A stretch of 64,000 nucleotides of DNA, from positions 25,135,680 to 25,199,679 of the forward strand of contig NC_068350.1 in the NCBI RefSeq assembly GCF_014633365.1. Reading direction: 5' to 3'. The stretch's first letter is position 1, and each line of letters begins with the position of its first letter. Below, piece after piece: positions 26,546-37,296 of the stretch. The notes under the pieces are model-generated. The model saw nothing but the letters and a program-made list of their open reading frames with translations, had not been told where the DNA came from and did not search any database. This DNA comes from Diospyros lotus. Taxonomy: Eukaryota; Streptophyta; Magnoliopsida; Ericales; Ebenaceae. A program made the translations under genes and the position numbers.

Positions 26546-27917
26546 TACGCTGCTTGCCCCGTAGTGACCTTGCTTTACTTTCAGCAATCACCCCTGCTAA
26601 TCTATCAGGTTCTCCCATCTCCATGATTTTTCACCAGTCTAACATGAGATCCTGACTTCAACTAGCCACCCACACCAAGTGATCCATGACAAAGAAAGAG
26701 AAAATGTTCAGTATAAAGGAAAGTCATGCTTAAGCAAGTAATCACCCTTACTCGTATGAAGATAAAATGTTTGGCATGTAGCATAAGGATGCAAGAAGCA
26801 CTCACCTTGCTGGTTTGGAAGCGTTAGGATACTGTTCACAAGGTTCGGGAATGGTTTTCTATAAAAATTACATATTTTCGTAACTTAAACTTAGAATATT
26901 TTTACATAGGGTCCTAGGGATAAATTTAAAGACCATAACTGCAAAATTATGCGCCAGGGGGGCCTTACACGCTCCCACATGCGCTGGGGGAAGGACCCCC
27001 ACACGCCTGTTCTCCCTCGTTTGATGTTTTGACCTCTTGATGTTTTTTAGCCCATTCTCCCTTGTCTGGACTCTGATTTGACCCCTGTTTGAACCCACGC
27101 GACCCTTATTCAATTCTCTATCAAACCATGGAAATAAACTGGACTTACCTTTCTTTTTTGATGCTATTCCACTCCTTTTATAGTGGCGGTCCAAATTTTA
27201 TGGTGAAGTATTTTTCCACCTCTTTCTTTGGCAAAGTTTGTCCTCTCAAACTCACATCTTTTTTCCTATTGTTTAGTGGTGAGAATTTCCCTTCTAAAGG
27301 CTTAATATTTATAGGCATCCTTGGCCAATCCAGGTGTGCCACGTGTCGCTTGGATAAGATAGGAAATCATTACTTTCGTAGGATCACCCCACGTGTCCCT
27401 AGAGATTTGTGCCATTTCAACCCCTTTGCGACAAGTATCCATTAAGATATGTGCCACCACATGTTAAATTAGACTTTTCAAGATTTTCCATCATTACACC
27501 CCACATGGCTAATTACATTTTCCACATTTCCCATCATTACACCTTTAATTAACAATTACATCCCACATGGTTAAGTGCATTTTCCACATTTCTCATCATT
27601 GCTCTTGAATACATTTCCAACAACTTTCTAGCCCATTTGGTTCCCTTAACCACTTAGTTAGTAGATATTTTAAGTTTCTCACAAATAACCCCTTAGCCCA
27701 AAAGTTCTTTACCTTTATGTCACTTGAACCCTAGAATTGCTTAAACCCTTCCAAAATCCCTTAAGATGATGATCTCTTTCTTTAGACTCCACGATCCTTC
27801 GAAAATCCTTCATTTATTCCTCGAAAGTTCACCCGTATCCTTCAACTTCCAAGGAAATGCTTTATTTACCCAAGTATTACATCATATCTGAGTTGAAAAT
27901 TTGGGATGTTAATTTAC
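26546..27917 (-). mobile_element. Ty3-gypsy-type LTR, minus strand, truncated
   Basis: Read on the minus strand it has the same architecture as the LTRs at 43,438 and 59,813: a GGATTGGCC (inverted CCAAT) element followed by a CTATAAATA box (plus coordinates 27,306-27,314), then AAGGTGAGT (26,800-26,811). The stretch gggttcaaacaggggtcaaa with its downstream neighbourhood closely resembles aggttcaaacgggggtcgaa near 60,680. The 5' end lies at about 27,917 (aacatcccaaatttt), next to the copia fragment. The expected GGGTGTTACA end is not found, so the 3' side is lost at the junction with the copia LTR. Two reading frames on the minus strand inside it (26,418-26,624; 26,868-27,194) have no recognisable function. 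Confidence 0.7.
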
Positions 27918-28425
27918 AATCTTCCACTTACACTAATGCTAATTTACAAGCTATAGGTGCTCATTGCATCGTCGGCTGGTATCTAATACTTATATTCTCA
28001 AGATAGCAATCAAGATGACTCTATGGTAGTGCTTTGGTAAGTAGGTTCGCGACATTCTCTAATGAAGCGATCTTCTACAACTACACTTCTCCTTGTGCTA
28101 TGATCTCTCGGATCAAATGGAAGTGTCGCTTGATGTGTTTGGACTTCTGGTGAGACTTGGGCTCCTTTGCTTGTGCAATGGCTCCGTTGTTGTTGGAATA
28201 TAAGGATATCAACAACTCAATGGACGAGACCACTTCATGTTCAGGAATGAACTTCCTCATCCGAACAACCTCCTTTGCAGGCAACATATTCGACTTTCCT
28301 AGTGGAGTTCGCAATTATTTCTTGTTTGGAACTCTTCCAACTAATTGCCCCTCTATTATAGACAAATACAAACTCGAATGTAGACTTTCTATCATCCATA
28401 TCAGATTAGAAATCTGAATCAATAA
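27918..28425 (-). pseudogene. Ty1-copia RNase H fragment, minus strand
   Basis: On the minus strand the remnant reads GFIDSDF, then a region matching ISWKSSKQEIIA, an EYVA segment, KEVVRMRKFI, NNNGAIAQAKEP and SHQKSKHIKRHFHLIREII, the hallmark C-terminal RNase H region of Ty1-copia Pol. Several frameshifts and stops break it. It is followed by a purine run (gtaagtggaaga, plus about 27,924-27,935) that could be the polypurine tract. It is related to, but clearly diverged from, the fragment at 23,981-24,611. It ends abruptly at about 28,430 against an oppositely oriented copia fragment. Confidence 0.85.
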
Positions 28426-28444
28426 AGCCATTGACTGATTCCTA

Positions 28445-28763
28445 GGAGTGGGCACTCAACGAAGCCATAAAGGAATCTATTTGGTTACATGGGATTCTTC
28501 AAGAATTGGGAATAAAGATCCTAGGTCCTAAGGTATATTGTGACTCTCAAAGTGTAATTCACTTATCAAAAAATAATGTATTCCATGAGAGAACTAATCA
28601 CATAGATGTGCATTTACAATTTGTAAGAGATGTTATATCCAAAGGACAAGTTAAAGTTGAGAAAATCTCAATTGAGGTTGACCCAACAGATATGTTAACC
28701 AAATCGATTCCTATAGCCAAGTTTAAGCAAGCTTTATCCTTACTCATTGTGCTCCCTACATAG
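28445..28763 (+). pseudogene. Ty1-copia RNase H C-terminus, plus strand (Tork-like)
   Basis: Open translation ALNEAIKESIWLHGIL continues through VYCDSQSVIHLSKN (RNase H Asp region), RTNHIDVHLQFVRDVI and VDPTDMLTKSIPIAKF, and stops at 28,761-28,763. This is the end of a copia polyprotein distinct from the two Angela/TAR-like fragments nearby. The DMLTKSIPIAKF type of ending is common in Tork-like elements. Only the last 100 or so codons survive. A polypurine tract and LTR follow in the proper order, so it is the 3' end of an element truncated at about 28,440. Confidence 0.9.
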
Positions 28764-28818
28764 TTGGGAGACTAAGCAGGGGCTCTAGTCAAATCCAAAA
28801 ATCAACCCTCTTTGAATC

Positions 28819-28829
28819 AAGGGGGAATT
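28819..28829 (+). other. Polypurine tract of the Tork-like element
   Basis: aagggggaatt lies immediately before the TGTTATTATT start of the LTR and 56 bp after the Pol stop codon. Confidence 0.8.
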
Positions 28830-29574
28830 TGTTATTATTTGTGATTTAAATAGTGTTGATTTATAATCTGGTTTTATTATATGATTTGATGATATTTGAT
28901 ATTAAATTGTTAATATGTTAATTTGCATTTGCATTTCATGGTAATTTGCATTACATCTTAATTTGTATGTCATGTTCATTTGAAATGAATTTATGTAATA
29001 TTTTGTTGTTGCATTTATCGTGTTTTATTAGAGCCGTTGATCACTTCATTCGCACATCCAACTATTAAAGCCTCTTACCCCTTTATATATAAGTCTTGTT
29101 GGAAGAGAAATGGTCATTCTGAACCCTAGACGCATCTCACAAACTCTCTCTCATTCTCTCTCTCAAAGCAACAAGAAACCCTAACTGTAATCTATCTATT
29201 CTCTAATCGTTCTCTATCATCAATGAAGAATGGTAAGTGAGAAAGGTAAATAGAGGATTGTTTAGAGTGTTGAAAGGCTTGTAATTAGCTTATGCTCAAT
29301 TTAATCTTTGTTTGTAAGATTGTAAGTATTTCTTGTTTTCTTTCTTGCTGTCTTTTGTGTACATTGTAAATATTTGTACTGTAATCCTGATTTTCTAGTG
29401 GATTGACTAGAGGCGAAACCCCTGCCGTAAGTAGGGTCCATTTACAAATTCGAACACGTAAACTGTTGTCTCTTTGTGTGCGTGTGTTTTGGGTTTAAGT
29501 TTACGTTATGTGGTTCTTTTTCTTGTTCTCATTTCTTTGATTCACTGCTTGTTCACTTTATAAGAATACAAACA
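28830..29574 (+). mobile_element. Ty1-copia (Tork-like) 3' LTR
   Basis: Begins TGTTATTATT after the polypurine tract. It holds a TATA box (tatatataa, about 29,084-29,092), an aaccctaga block and a CT-rich leader (tctctctcattctctctctc at 29,146-29,165). It plausibly ends at AATACAAACA (29,574). The 3' end is chosen from the TGTT...AACA pairing only, since no second LTR or TSD is present. Confidence 0.7.
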
Positions 29575-29685
29575 AGTCCTACATTATCTCTGCAAAATTA
29601 TTTAGGATGACTTGTTTTGGATCTTCCTAAGTTGTAGTAGGAAAAGTTTGACTCGAAGATGCTTCATGGAAATGTGAACCACCTT
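29575..29685. other. Short unassigned spacer
   Basis: About 110 bp between two LTRs with no coding potential or repeat that I can recognise. It may be host sequence or the end of the Tork-like element. Confidence 0.5.
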
Positions 29686-31569
29686 TGTAACGACCCGATT
29701 ATCTATGATTTATTGGGTACTTGAGGATTTGAGGAAATTAATGATTTGAAGAGTTTATGGGAAGATATTAAATTTGTTATATTCCCTTAAAAATGGGTGA
29801 GTGATTGGAATGTGCGGTATTTTAAAAGAAAAAGGTGATTTACTGAAGCTTGGTGGCTTTAAGGAATTTAATTTTTTTTTTTTTGGGGGGGGGAATTGGA
29901 ATTTATAGTATTTGTGTTGAGGAGGTAATTGTTAATATTTGGAAGAATTTGGGGTCTAAGAGTAATTTTTGAAACTGGTAATCAGATCATCTTAAAAATA
30001 AAATATGCATATTATTGGTTGAGGAAGCTTGTAGATCAGGTGGCACACGTGCAGGAGGGGCTGACAGTGGTTGTGGGTTTGAGTTTGGGATGTGTGCGGG
30101 AGTGGATTTTTATTAGAATTATTTCTAGCCAGCAGATGCCAAAACGACATTATTTTGGAGGCGTAACAGATGTGAGTGGTCTGCGTGGCCAAGCGCGACC
30201 TTATTGTGCCACGTAGCTGCTTGTCACTGCCATTCGTGCCATTCGCTGCCACCTGTTGTTGCCAGGCTTGCCACATGTCCAAGCCACCACCTTGCCATTT
30301 TTTCACCTTCCCGGCACTTTTCTCCCCTATATAACCCCCCCCCCCCAAGGCTTTAAATTAGCCTATGGAATGATTTAAAGTAATTGAGGAAGGCTTAAGC
30401 AATTAGGAGAAAGCTTGAGGACCGCATTCTAGGATAAAGGATTAAAGGTAAGTGATTAAAGTTTGTGGTTGGGTTGAAGTTGGTTATCTAACACATATTT
30501 TGTAATAGTTCTTTTTACCAATTATTCTTAATGTTGCTAGAAGAGCTTTGAATTGTGATATCGGCAAAATCGAGCACTTAGAGAGACTTAAAGGAAAATA
30601 TCTAAGGCAAGTTCTTACTTCGCTGTTATCTTCATATGCAAGTTATTCTCTTCCTAATTTGCAAGTTCTTCTTCCTATTTTCCTTTTAAAAGGCAAGTTT
30701 TATTTTATATCTCTTTTTGCCTTTAGATGCAAGTTCGCACTTCGCTGTTATTTTCATATGCAAGCTCTTTAACCCTTTATAACTCTTACGTCTTTGGTGT
30801 CTTGTTTCTTGTTGGATTTTGTTAAATTTCATTGGATCCTCAAATAGGGTATCCTCTCACCCTATCTTCCTTTGGAAATGATGTTTTATTTGGTAAGGTT
30901 GAGAACATGCAAGGGTTTGATGTTGTCTTGCATGAGTTTTTCTTTTTTGTGTATGTTGCTTCAGGTAATCGTGTGTCAATTATATATGTGAATTCATTAC
31001 AAATAAAATGGTTGTGATGGTGCATGGAGAATGGACATGAAAAGGATTTTAAAATGCATAAAGATTTCATGATGCGTGAAGTGGACAAAGTCTACGGGAT
31101 ATATCCTCAAAGAGAGCTTCAGCTCAAAGATGGACTTTGGTCCTATGCATGGTTATGTTATGGATTTCAGTCTCATGGTTTTGAACTTCGATCCCATGGT
31201 TTTAGTTTTAAAAGATTGCATATGAGCATGAATGCATGTTTCAATTTGTTGTCATTTAATGTAGTGTGAAGAGGTGTGGCGTGAGTGCCTTAAGGGTTAT
31301 TCATGAATCTTATTACTTCTCGGTACCCATGACTCTCATGCTCTTTCTTTCTAATTATACTTGCTCGGTCTTGTGGCTCATATTTGTTTTGCATCATTCC
31401 AAGTAAAGGTAAGGTCAAAGAAATTGGTGAATCAAGTGAAGTTTGAGCCGTGGAATAGAAGTGTGTACAAAGTTGTCTCAACCGAAAGGTGCTTGGGAGT
31501 GTGAGATGTGATGTACTAGCTTACATCTTTTGTTATGGCCTAGATATATCCTTGGGTTGGGTCGTTAAA
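29686..31569 (+). mobile_element. Ty3-gypsy LTR (TGTAACGACCC type)
   Basis: Begins TGTAACGACCCG and ends GGGTCGTTAAA, an almost perfect inverted match of the terminal 11 bp. Inside are a TATA box (ctatataac, 30,328-30,336), a run of 12 C directly after it (30,335-30,346), and a strong splice-donor-like AAAGGTAAGT at 30,444-30,453. Sequence after 31,569 lacks a primer-binding site and the 5-bp flanks (cacct and agaaa) differ, so it is either a solo LTR whose TSD has decayed or the remnant of a truncated copy. Small reading frames inside it show no recognisable domain. Confidence 0.8.
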
Positions 31570-31635
31570 AGAAAATAAATACTTATGCCTTGATCTATTG
31601 TGGATGGATTATTTGTAGGAGTAGGTTGTGATGGA
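31570..31635. other. Unassigned spacer before the SIRE LTR
   Basis: About 65 bp with no recognisable feature. It is the flank into which the SIRE LTR inserted; the same locus resumes at 57,065. Confidence 0.5.
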
Positions 31636-31640
31636 CTTGC
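31636..31640 (+). repeat. Target-site duplication CTTGC, left copy
   Basis: CTTGC at 31,636-31,640 is repeated at 57,060-57,064, exactly outside the TGATGTTGC start and CTAACA end of the SIRE LTR. Confidence 0.85.
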
Positions 31641-32363
31641 TGATGTTGCACCTTTTTATATATTAGTTTTGATGATGAAAAACATCAATTAGCTTAATCC
31701 CTAAGTCACGAGTCAAGGTTGTGATTTTCAACATATATCAATTTCAATATCAAGTATTACTTTGCGAAAATGAAAACCAAATAAATTTCAAGTATCGAGG
31801 TTTGCAAAACTTTATTTTTTCTAAGTTTGGAACGTTAGCACCTTATAAGGAGACCTATAAGAAAATGTTTTCTTTTTAGAAAACTATGTCCCGGTATTTC
31901 GATAGCTAATATCTGTTGGTGTTAAAATGATTTTTAACGAATTTTTCAAGAAATAGAAAGTATATATTTTGGAGGTGGTAAAATTGATAAATTCTGAGTT
32001 TGTATTAAAATCAAAATTCTACTTTCTTATTGTTATGAATTTTAATTTTTTGGATATTTTTATTGAATCCAAATAGGTGGGACTTTCTTATTTACATTTA
32101 TGTATTAAAGTAAATGGAAGGTAAAATATAAATAAAAGAAAATGTGGATATTTACTAAAGAAATGTAAATATGTTATAATGTATACATGCTATGGATTGT
32201 GTTTTCAAACAGTTGTTTCTGAAAATCTATCATGTTTCTATGCATGTTTAGAAACCCTTTCAATGTTTTTCTAAGTATGTATGTTATTTCGAAACATCTT
32301 TGTAATGCATATGTTTTGAAAACAGGTTTTGAACTATGTTTCGAAACCTATATTCTATGTTTC
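31641..32363 (+). mobile_element. SIRE-type Ty1-copia solo LTR, part 1
   Basis: Starts TGATGTTGCACC. The opening stretch around ttagttttgatgatgaaaa is typical of SIRE/Maximus LTRs. It is interrupted at 32,363 by the Tat/Retand element and resumes at 55,766. It contains several copies of the palindromic motif gtttcgaaac or near-relatives (32,228-32,363). Confidence 0.85.
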
Positions 32364-33020
32364 TGTCGACATTCGAAATTGGTTGACCGTGATTTGTTGG
32401 CCCACACTAGTGTAATGAATCCGAGAGGGAGAAAGGGTTATCTGGTTTGGTTTGTTGATTCGCCACCCAGTCGGCCCTTGCAAAATACTCTGATGCTCAA
32501 GTAAGTAAGCGAGTAAGGAAATGCAGAGTATCAGCAAGTTGGCAGGAAAAACATACTTGGCTCTGGGGAGAGTTGGCTGATATATAGAAGAAGGAGATGT
32601 CCTTCTGCATGTGCTATACGTCTGCAGGTGAAGGGACAGAATATACGGTGTCGGCAAAAGTGCCCATGTAGTAGCAAGGTGTCGACGGGACCCTTATTAA
32701 TGTCGATGGGATCCGTCATTAATGATGATGGGATCTCAGGTGGGCGTGCAGAAATCTAGAAGTGGCTATAATGATGTTGTTGCAAGGGGCCAGGATGGGA
32801 CTGACATGGGCTAATCAAATGGGCCGAGAGGACGGGGCCAGGTTGGGCCTGAATGGCCCAGTTGGGATGGCTCCTAGCCCATTAATATTCTCTGGCATAT
32901 AATCTTCTCGTTATGCGAGCTGATCGGTTAGGTTGGCGAACTGCAAGAGTCGTTGGGAGCTCGCCCGAAGTGTAGTTGGGAGCTTGCTCGTATCAAGCCC
33001 ACTTGGTCCTGCGATCTGAG
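32364..33020 (-). mobile_element. Retand-type 3' LTR, distal part
   Basis: Starts TGTCGACATTCG on the plus strand (LTR end in element orientation). It aligns almost throughout with 54,973-55,628, including the gatgggatccgtcattaatga block. It is cut at CTGAG (33,016-33,020) by the LOG-bearing element. Confidence 0.95.
33016..33020 (+). repeat. Target-site duplication CTGAG, left copy
   Basis: Matches CTGAG at 42,893-42,897 across the 9,872-bp insertion. The uninterrupted sister LTR has a single gatctgagctc at the corresponding place (about 55,623-55,633), which confirms the target. Confidence 0.97.
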
Positions 33021-34651
33021 TGACTGCTATGCTACCCTGTACATTTATTTATCAAAACTACAACCCAATTCATCAGACGTTAATCCTTTTATTAAAGCAG
33101 ATGTAGGGCGATTATATTTGCCAGTGTGCGAGTGTGCGTGTAGTACAATTTTAAATTTATATTTCGGTAAGTTCGAGTCGATTCACAAGGAGATTATTTA
33201 TGGATGAAAACAAAGATCACAAAATATTTGAGTTTAGGAGGTGAATAAGATGATTTAAAGGTAAGAATTAAAACTAAACTAATACTGAATTTAAGCAGCT
33301 TGGGTCAAGACAATTTTAGTGCCAAAACCAATTAATTCCCGATTTAATAGAAAAAAAAATAGTAATATTCATCTGATTTAACTTTTGCAGATCTGTCAGT
33401 AATTTTAGTTCAAGATAATGATAATTCTTGTTTAAGTAATCTCCATACATGGCATGAAAATTCTAAGTTAAGCAATTACCATAAATTGAACTATATCCCA
33501 CAGACAGAATTTATAGATACTGATTAATCATTTGGGCTTGAGTATGAAAACATTTCCAGGTTTAGCAATCTCCATACATGGCATGGAAATTCTATGTTAG
33601 GCTTATGCTCCAATCTAAACTCAAAGATACACTATACGCACATTGCTCAAATTAAATCAAATTAATATTACATACTTGAAGCGCAGCTTTCTTTGGGAAT
33701 CATTGGCGTTGGACACTGTCCTTGCCTTAACCCAATATTGGATTTAGCTACTCATCTTCATTTGAAAATAAATTGGCAGGAATTTAAATGACAATATTTA
33801 AAAGACAATTTTTTAACCGACCATATAGGCGGTGTATAATTAAAAGACAATATTCAACCGACCATATAGGCGGTATGTAATAAAATGACAATATTTAAAA
33901 GATAATATTCAACCGACCATATAGGCAATATATAATGAAAAGACAATATTCAACCGACCCTATAGGCGGTATATAACAAAAAGACAATATAAATAACATA
34001 ATACAACTATATGGAAACAAAAGTTGAAGATTTGAGAGAAAAATTCTAAGAACAAAACTATACTTTCATTATAGGAAAAATTGAATTGTTACAAATGCAC
34101 CCCAAGTGCTCTATTTATAGGGTAAAAGATGCAATAGAGACCACTCAATTATATAATTTAATAATACAAAATATCTAAAGAAAAAGAAAATAACTAATTT
34201 AAAAATACAAAAATAAATAAAATATCTAATTACTTAAAAAGTCCGGGCCAAAGTGTAGTTCTTGAAACTTTGTGACTTGATGTAACCGATGACATCATTC
34301 CAACCCATGATGTGAGCAATGATGTCATTCCAACCCATGATGTAAGCGATGATGTCATTAATTTGTGAGACTTGGGCTTTCCTTGTGTTGGGCTTGGGCC
34401 TAAGCCTTTCTTGTTTTGGGCTTGGGCCTGGGCTTTCCATATTTTTATATTATTATATATATATATATTATATTATTATATATATTATATTTAATTTTTT
34501 ATATTTTATATATTTTACATATTTTTTTATATTAATATTTTTAAACATGCACAAAATCACAAAATGCATAATAATATTCAATTTAAACAATTTTAAGATC
34601 AAAATAAGGGTGAAATTATAACAAAATTTTTACAAAATTGATCACTAATCA
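33021..34651 (-). mobile_element. LOG-bearing element, 3' LTR (1,631 bp)
   Basis: TGACTGCTATGC to CACTAATCA on the plus strand. The minus-strand promoter box CTATAAATAG is at 34,111-34,120. It contains a short tandem array of accgaccatataggcggt units (about 33,815-33,985) and a gggcttgggcc array near 34,375-34,437. Confidence 0.95.
33815..33990. repeat. Short tandem repeats in the LTR (cgaccatataggcggt)
   Basis: Four copies of a unit of about 40-50 bp, aaagacaatattcaaccgaccatataggcggtat split over the unit, with small indels. The sister LTR has the same array at about 41,915-42,095. Confidence 0.9.
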
Positions 34652-34666
34652 CACCCCCCAACTTAA
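34652..34666 (-). other. Polypurine tract of the LOG-bearing element
   Basis: On the minus strand tttaagttggggggtg abuts the TGATTAGTG start of the LTR. The G-rich tract fixes the element as minus-strand. Confidence 0.85.
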
Positions 34667-36324
34667 ACATTGCTAGTCCCATAACAATTAGAGTTTACAC
34701 TGGCTAGATTTATTTACAATAATAGCATGAATATAAAAATTTCAAATTCGAAACTGAAATACATAGAACAAAACAAGTTATCTGTCATACAGTCGAATAT
34801 TCTAAATCAAATTTCGGTCAAAGGTTATACAATCTTAGGAACGACAATTAGGATGACCATCATTCTACTTTACTTTCTCGAAGTTTTGACTTCAAACCTT
34901 ATTATGGATTTTTCCTCCAATAAAAAAAATGATTCCTCTGGTGTTCACCCAAGGGGGTGCATCGTTTTAAGAGTAAATGCAAAACAAGTTCAAACTCAGT
35001 GTCATCCCAAATACAAAGAACGTATTTTCATTAAAGAACAGGGAATTTAACATAGCTTCATGACTGGAATAATGCCATAGATAAATAACCTTTGAATTTA
35101 AACAGAATTCCCTACTCTAAACTCGAATCCTGAGATTACATGATTTATAGCATCAAGAGGGACCAGACTCGGTTGTAATGGGGCTATGAGGTTAATACGG
35201 GTTGTCAAAGAAAAAGGTAAAGTGTGCAAAGGGTGTGTCGGGATTTTTTTTCTCTCTCTCTTTTTTTTTTGACACTAATATCAAATTGTACATGTTGTTT
35301 TCTCCAAAATTTATTTTGAAACACTTGTGCTGAAAAGCTAAGAGAACTTCCTCTCTTTTTTTTCTTCTTTTTTTGTTTTTTTATATGAAAATATCAAGAT
35401 AAACTGATTCCTAAAAACACACCAGGTTGGACAAACTTCATATGGTTGCAGGTTAGATGAGGGTAATGAAAAGAATTATGCTAAGAACAACTCAAATGGG
35501 CTAGTAAGGGGGTTAATGTAAAAAAAGAAAAAGGTTAATAGGCCCAAATTGAAAGAAATTGATCCCTCTATCATGTTTCTACAAAACGACGTTACTCAGT
35601 CAACTAATTCATAGTTTGAAACCAGCTAAATTCATCCGCTATCATACTAGACATTCAAAGCAAATTGATGTTTTGAAGCTATTGAAAAGATGAGATAAAC
35701 AATAAAGCGCATTCAGAGTAAGTGTTATTTCACTCAGAATTAACGATTATTAGGCTCAAACACTCACTCGAGTAATAGTCTCCACTTCTATTGAGGGATC
35801 ATGCAGTGCGCTAATCAGCTAATTATCATTGCCTTTGACTTTATGACTGATAAACCAATTTCTAATTATTGAACATCCGATGCATGCAAATCACTTATTC
35901 TAATCCCATACATGTACATTTTCAAATAAGAAATTAATGCATTCATGATTCATACTGCAAATTCAACTGACTATCAGTATATAACTCCAAAGCTTTAGGG
36001 ATAGCATTATTTAAAGCACACACAATTTTTTTTAATTCTTAATAAGAGTAGATAAAAATAAATAATTCACATAAAACTACAAGCATGCAGTTACAAATTC
36101 ACAGTTAAACATGGACTAGATAGTTCATAAATATACCTTACTCCCCCCAACTTGAATTATAGTAATAAAATAGGATTGTTAGGAATACCTGTAACTCCAC
36201 GAGTTTGTAAGTTTACTGTGAATTGCTAAATCTTCAACAAACATGTGAGAATACCCTACTTATATTTTTTATATATTTTTTTTCACACCGAAATAAGAAA
36301 AATTCAAGCAAGTCATATAATTAA
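34667..36324. other. AT-rich 3' internal region without genes
   Basis: About 1.65 kb between the polypurine tract and the LOG region. It holds homopolymer-rich stretches (for example ttttttttgac near 35,270 and repeated t-runs near 35,355-35,385). I see no conserved reading frame; frames at 34,349-34,621 and 34,727-35,050 look fortuitous. Confidence 0.6.
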
Positions 36325-36505
36325 GAGATGCGTCTCAAGAGTACAAAAAGTACTCCTTACTCAGCCATCTTATCATAAACTTGCCTAACAGCATTCCACA
36401 ATTTTTGAAAACAAAACATAAAATAAATTCATGCAAGTCAAAATGAACAGATGCGTCTCAAGAGTACAGAAAAATACTCCTTACTTAGCCATCTTATCAT
36501 AGACT
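36325..36505 (-). repeat. Tandem 110-bp duplication downstream of LOG
   Basis: gatgcgtctcaagagtac followed by actccttactcagccatctt occurs at about 36,328 and again, slightly diverged, at about 36,438. A third related copy (gatgcgtctcaagagtcaat then actccttactcagcccatcc) lies at about 37,507, inside the neighbouring Cys/His-cluster frame, where it encodes DGLSKESLDDIRLTLETHPC on the minus strand. The two copies after LOG therefore look like duplicated pieces of that frame. Confidence 0.85.
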
Positions 36506-36513
36506 TGCCCTCC

Positions 36514-37172
36514 TTAAAGGGATAAATCTAAATTAATCGGACCCCTTTTACGCTTGCTTCCAATTACCTTAAACCAGTCTATCCGAGGCTCGTAAGGATC
36601 TTGTTGTGGAACATAAGCTTGTAATTTCTCTAGCAGCTCCTCAATGGTGGATGCAGAAATTAGAATATTTCTTGTAGAAAGAGAAATGAACTTTTGTTCC
36701 ACGGCCTGATCAAGAAAAGAGAGCAACCCATCAAAAAAATGGTTAATATTTAAAAGTCCAATGGGTTTGGTATGGAGATTGTTCTTGGCCCAGGAGATTA
36801 TACAAAAGATTTCTTCAAGTGTACCAAAACCTTTTGGCAAAGCAATGAAGGTGTCTGACTGATAAATCTTACAAGCCATGCGCTTAGACATAGAAGTCAT
36901 TCTTATAAGTTGACCTCGTGTATATTCGAAAAGTTGTGGATCAGCCAAAAGGATTGGCATAACACCTACCAGATATGATTGCCCAAGATGTGCAGCTTGT
37001 GAACACATCCATTCAATCCACGACTTCCCCCTCCATAGACCAAATTAATTTTTCTCTCTCCCAATTTTATGCCAAGTTCGTTTGCTGCAAGTGTGTAACA
37101 AATATCACTCCCAAGTTGAGAGCCACATAGTACACATATGGTATTGATTCGACAAACTAGCTGGCCTTCCAT
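36514..37172 (-). pseudogene. LOG-like: LOG-like cytokinin riboside 5'-monophosphate phosphoribohydrolase, intronless retrocopy with one frameshift
   Basis: Encodes nearly the whole LOG protein, the enzyme that releases active cytokinin bases from nucleotide precursors in the cytosol. The N-terminus MEGQLVCRINTICVLCGS matches the LOG start and the Rossmann-like first strand. VYGGGSRGLNG corresponds to the family's GGGSxGLMG nucleotide-binding loop, with Asn for Met. ALPKGFGTLEE corresponds to the signature PGGxGTxxE, with Lys for the first Gly; the GT and both Glu remain. The C-terminal KPIGLLNINHFFDGLLSFLD and LEKLQAYVPQQDPYEPRIDW segments are also typical. Length, about 219 codons, equals the family norm. 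A single-base deletion near 36,995 (between GLNGCV and SQAAHLGQ) splits it into two overlapping frames (37,172-36,966 and 37,008-36,514). Plant LOG genes normally contain several introns; none are present, so this is a processed copy. It lies in the sense orientation of the carrying retrotransposon. Confidence 0.92.
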
Positions 37173-37296
37173 TTATGTTAGTTCTTTATGTATGCCCTGA
37201 AAGTAGAACTGGTTAAAGAAGTTTGGCGATCAAAAGTAACTACATAGAAATTCAACAATAAATAAACACAAACAAAAATCATGCGTATATACAAGT

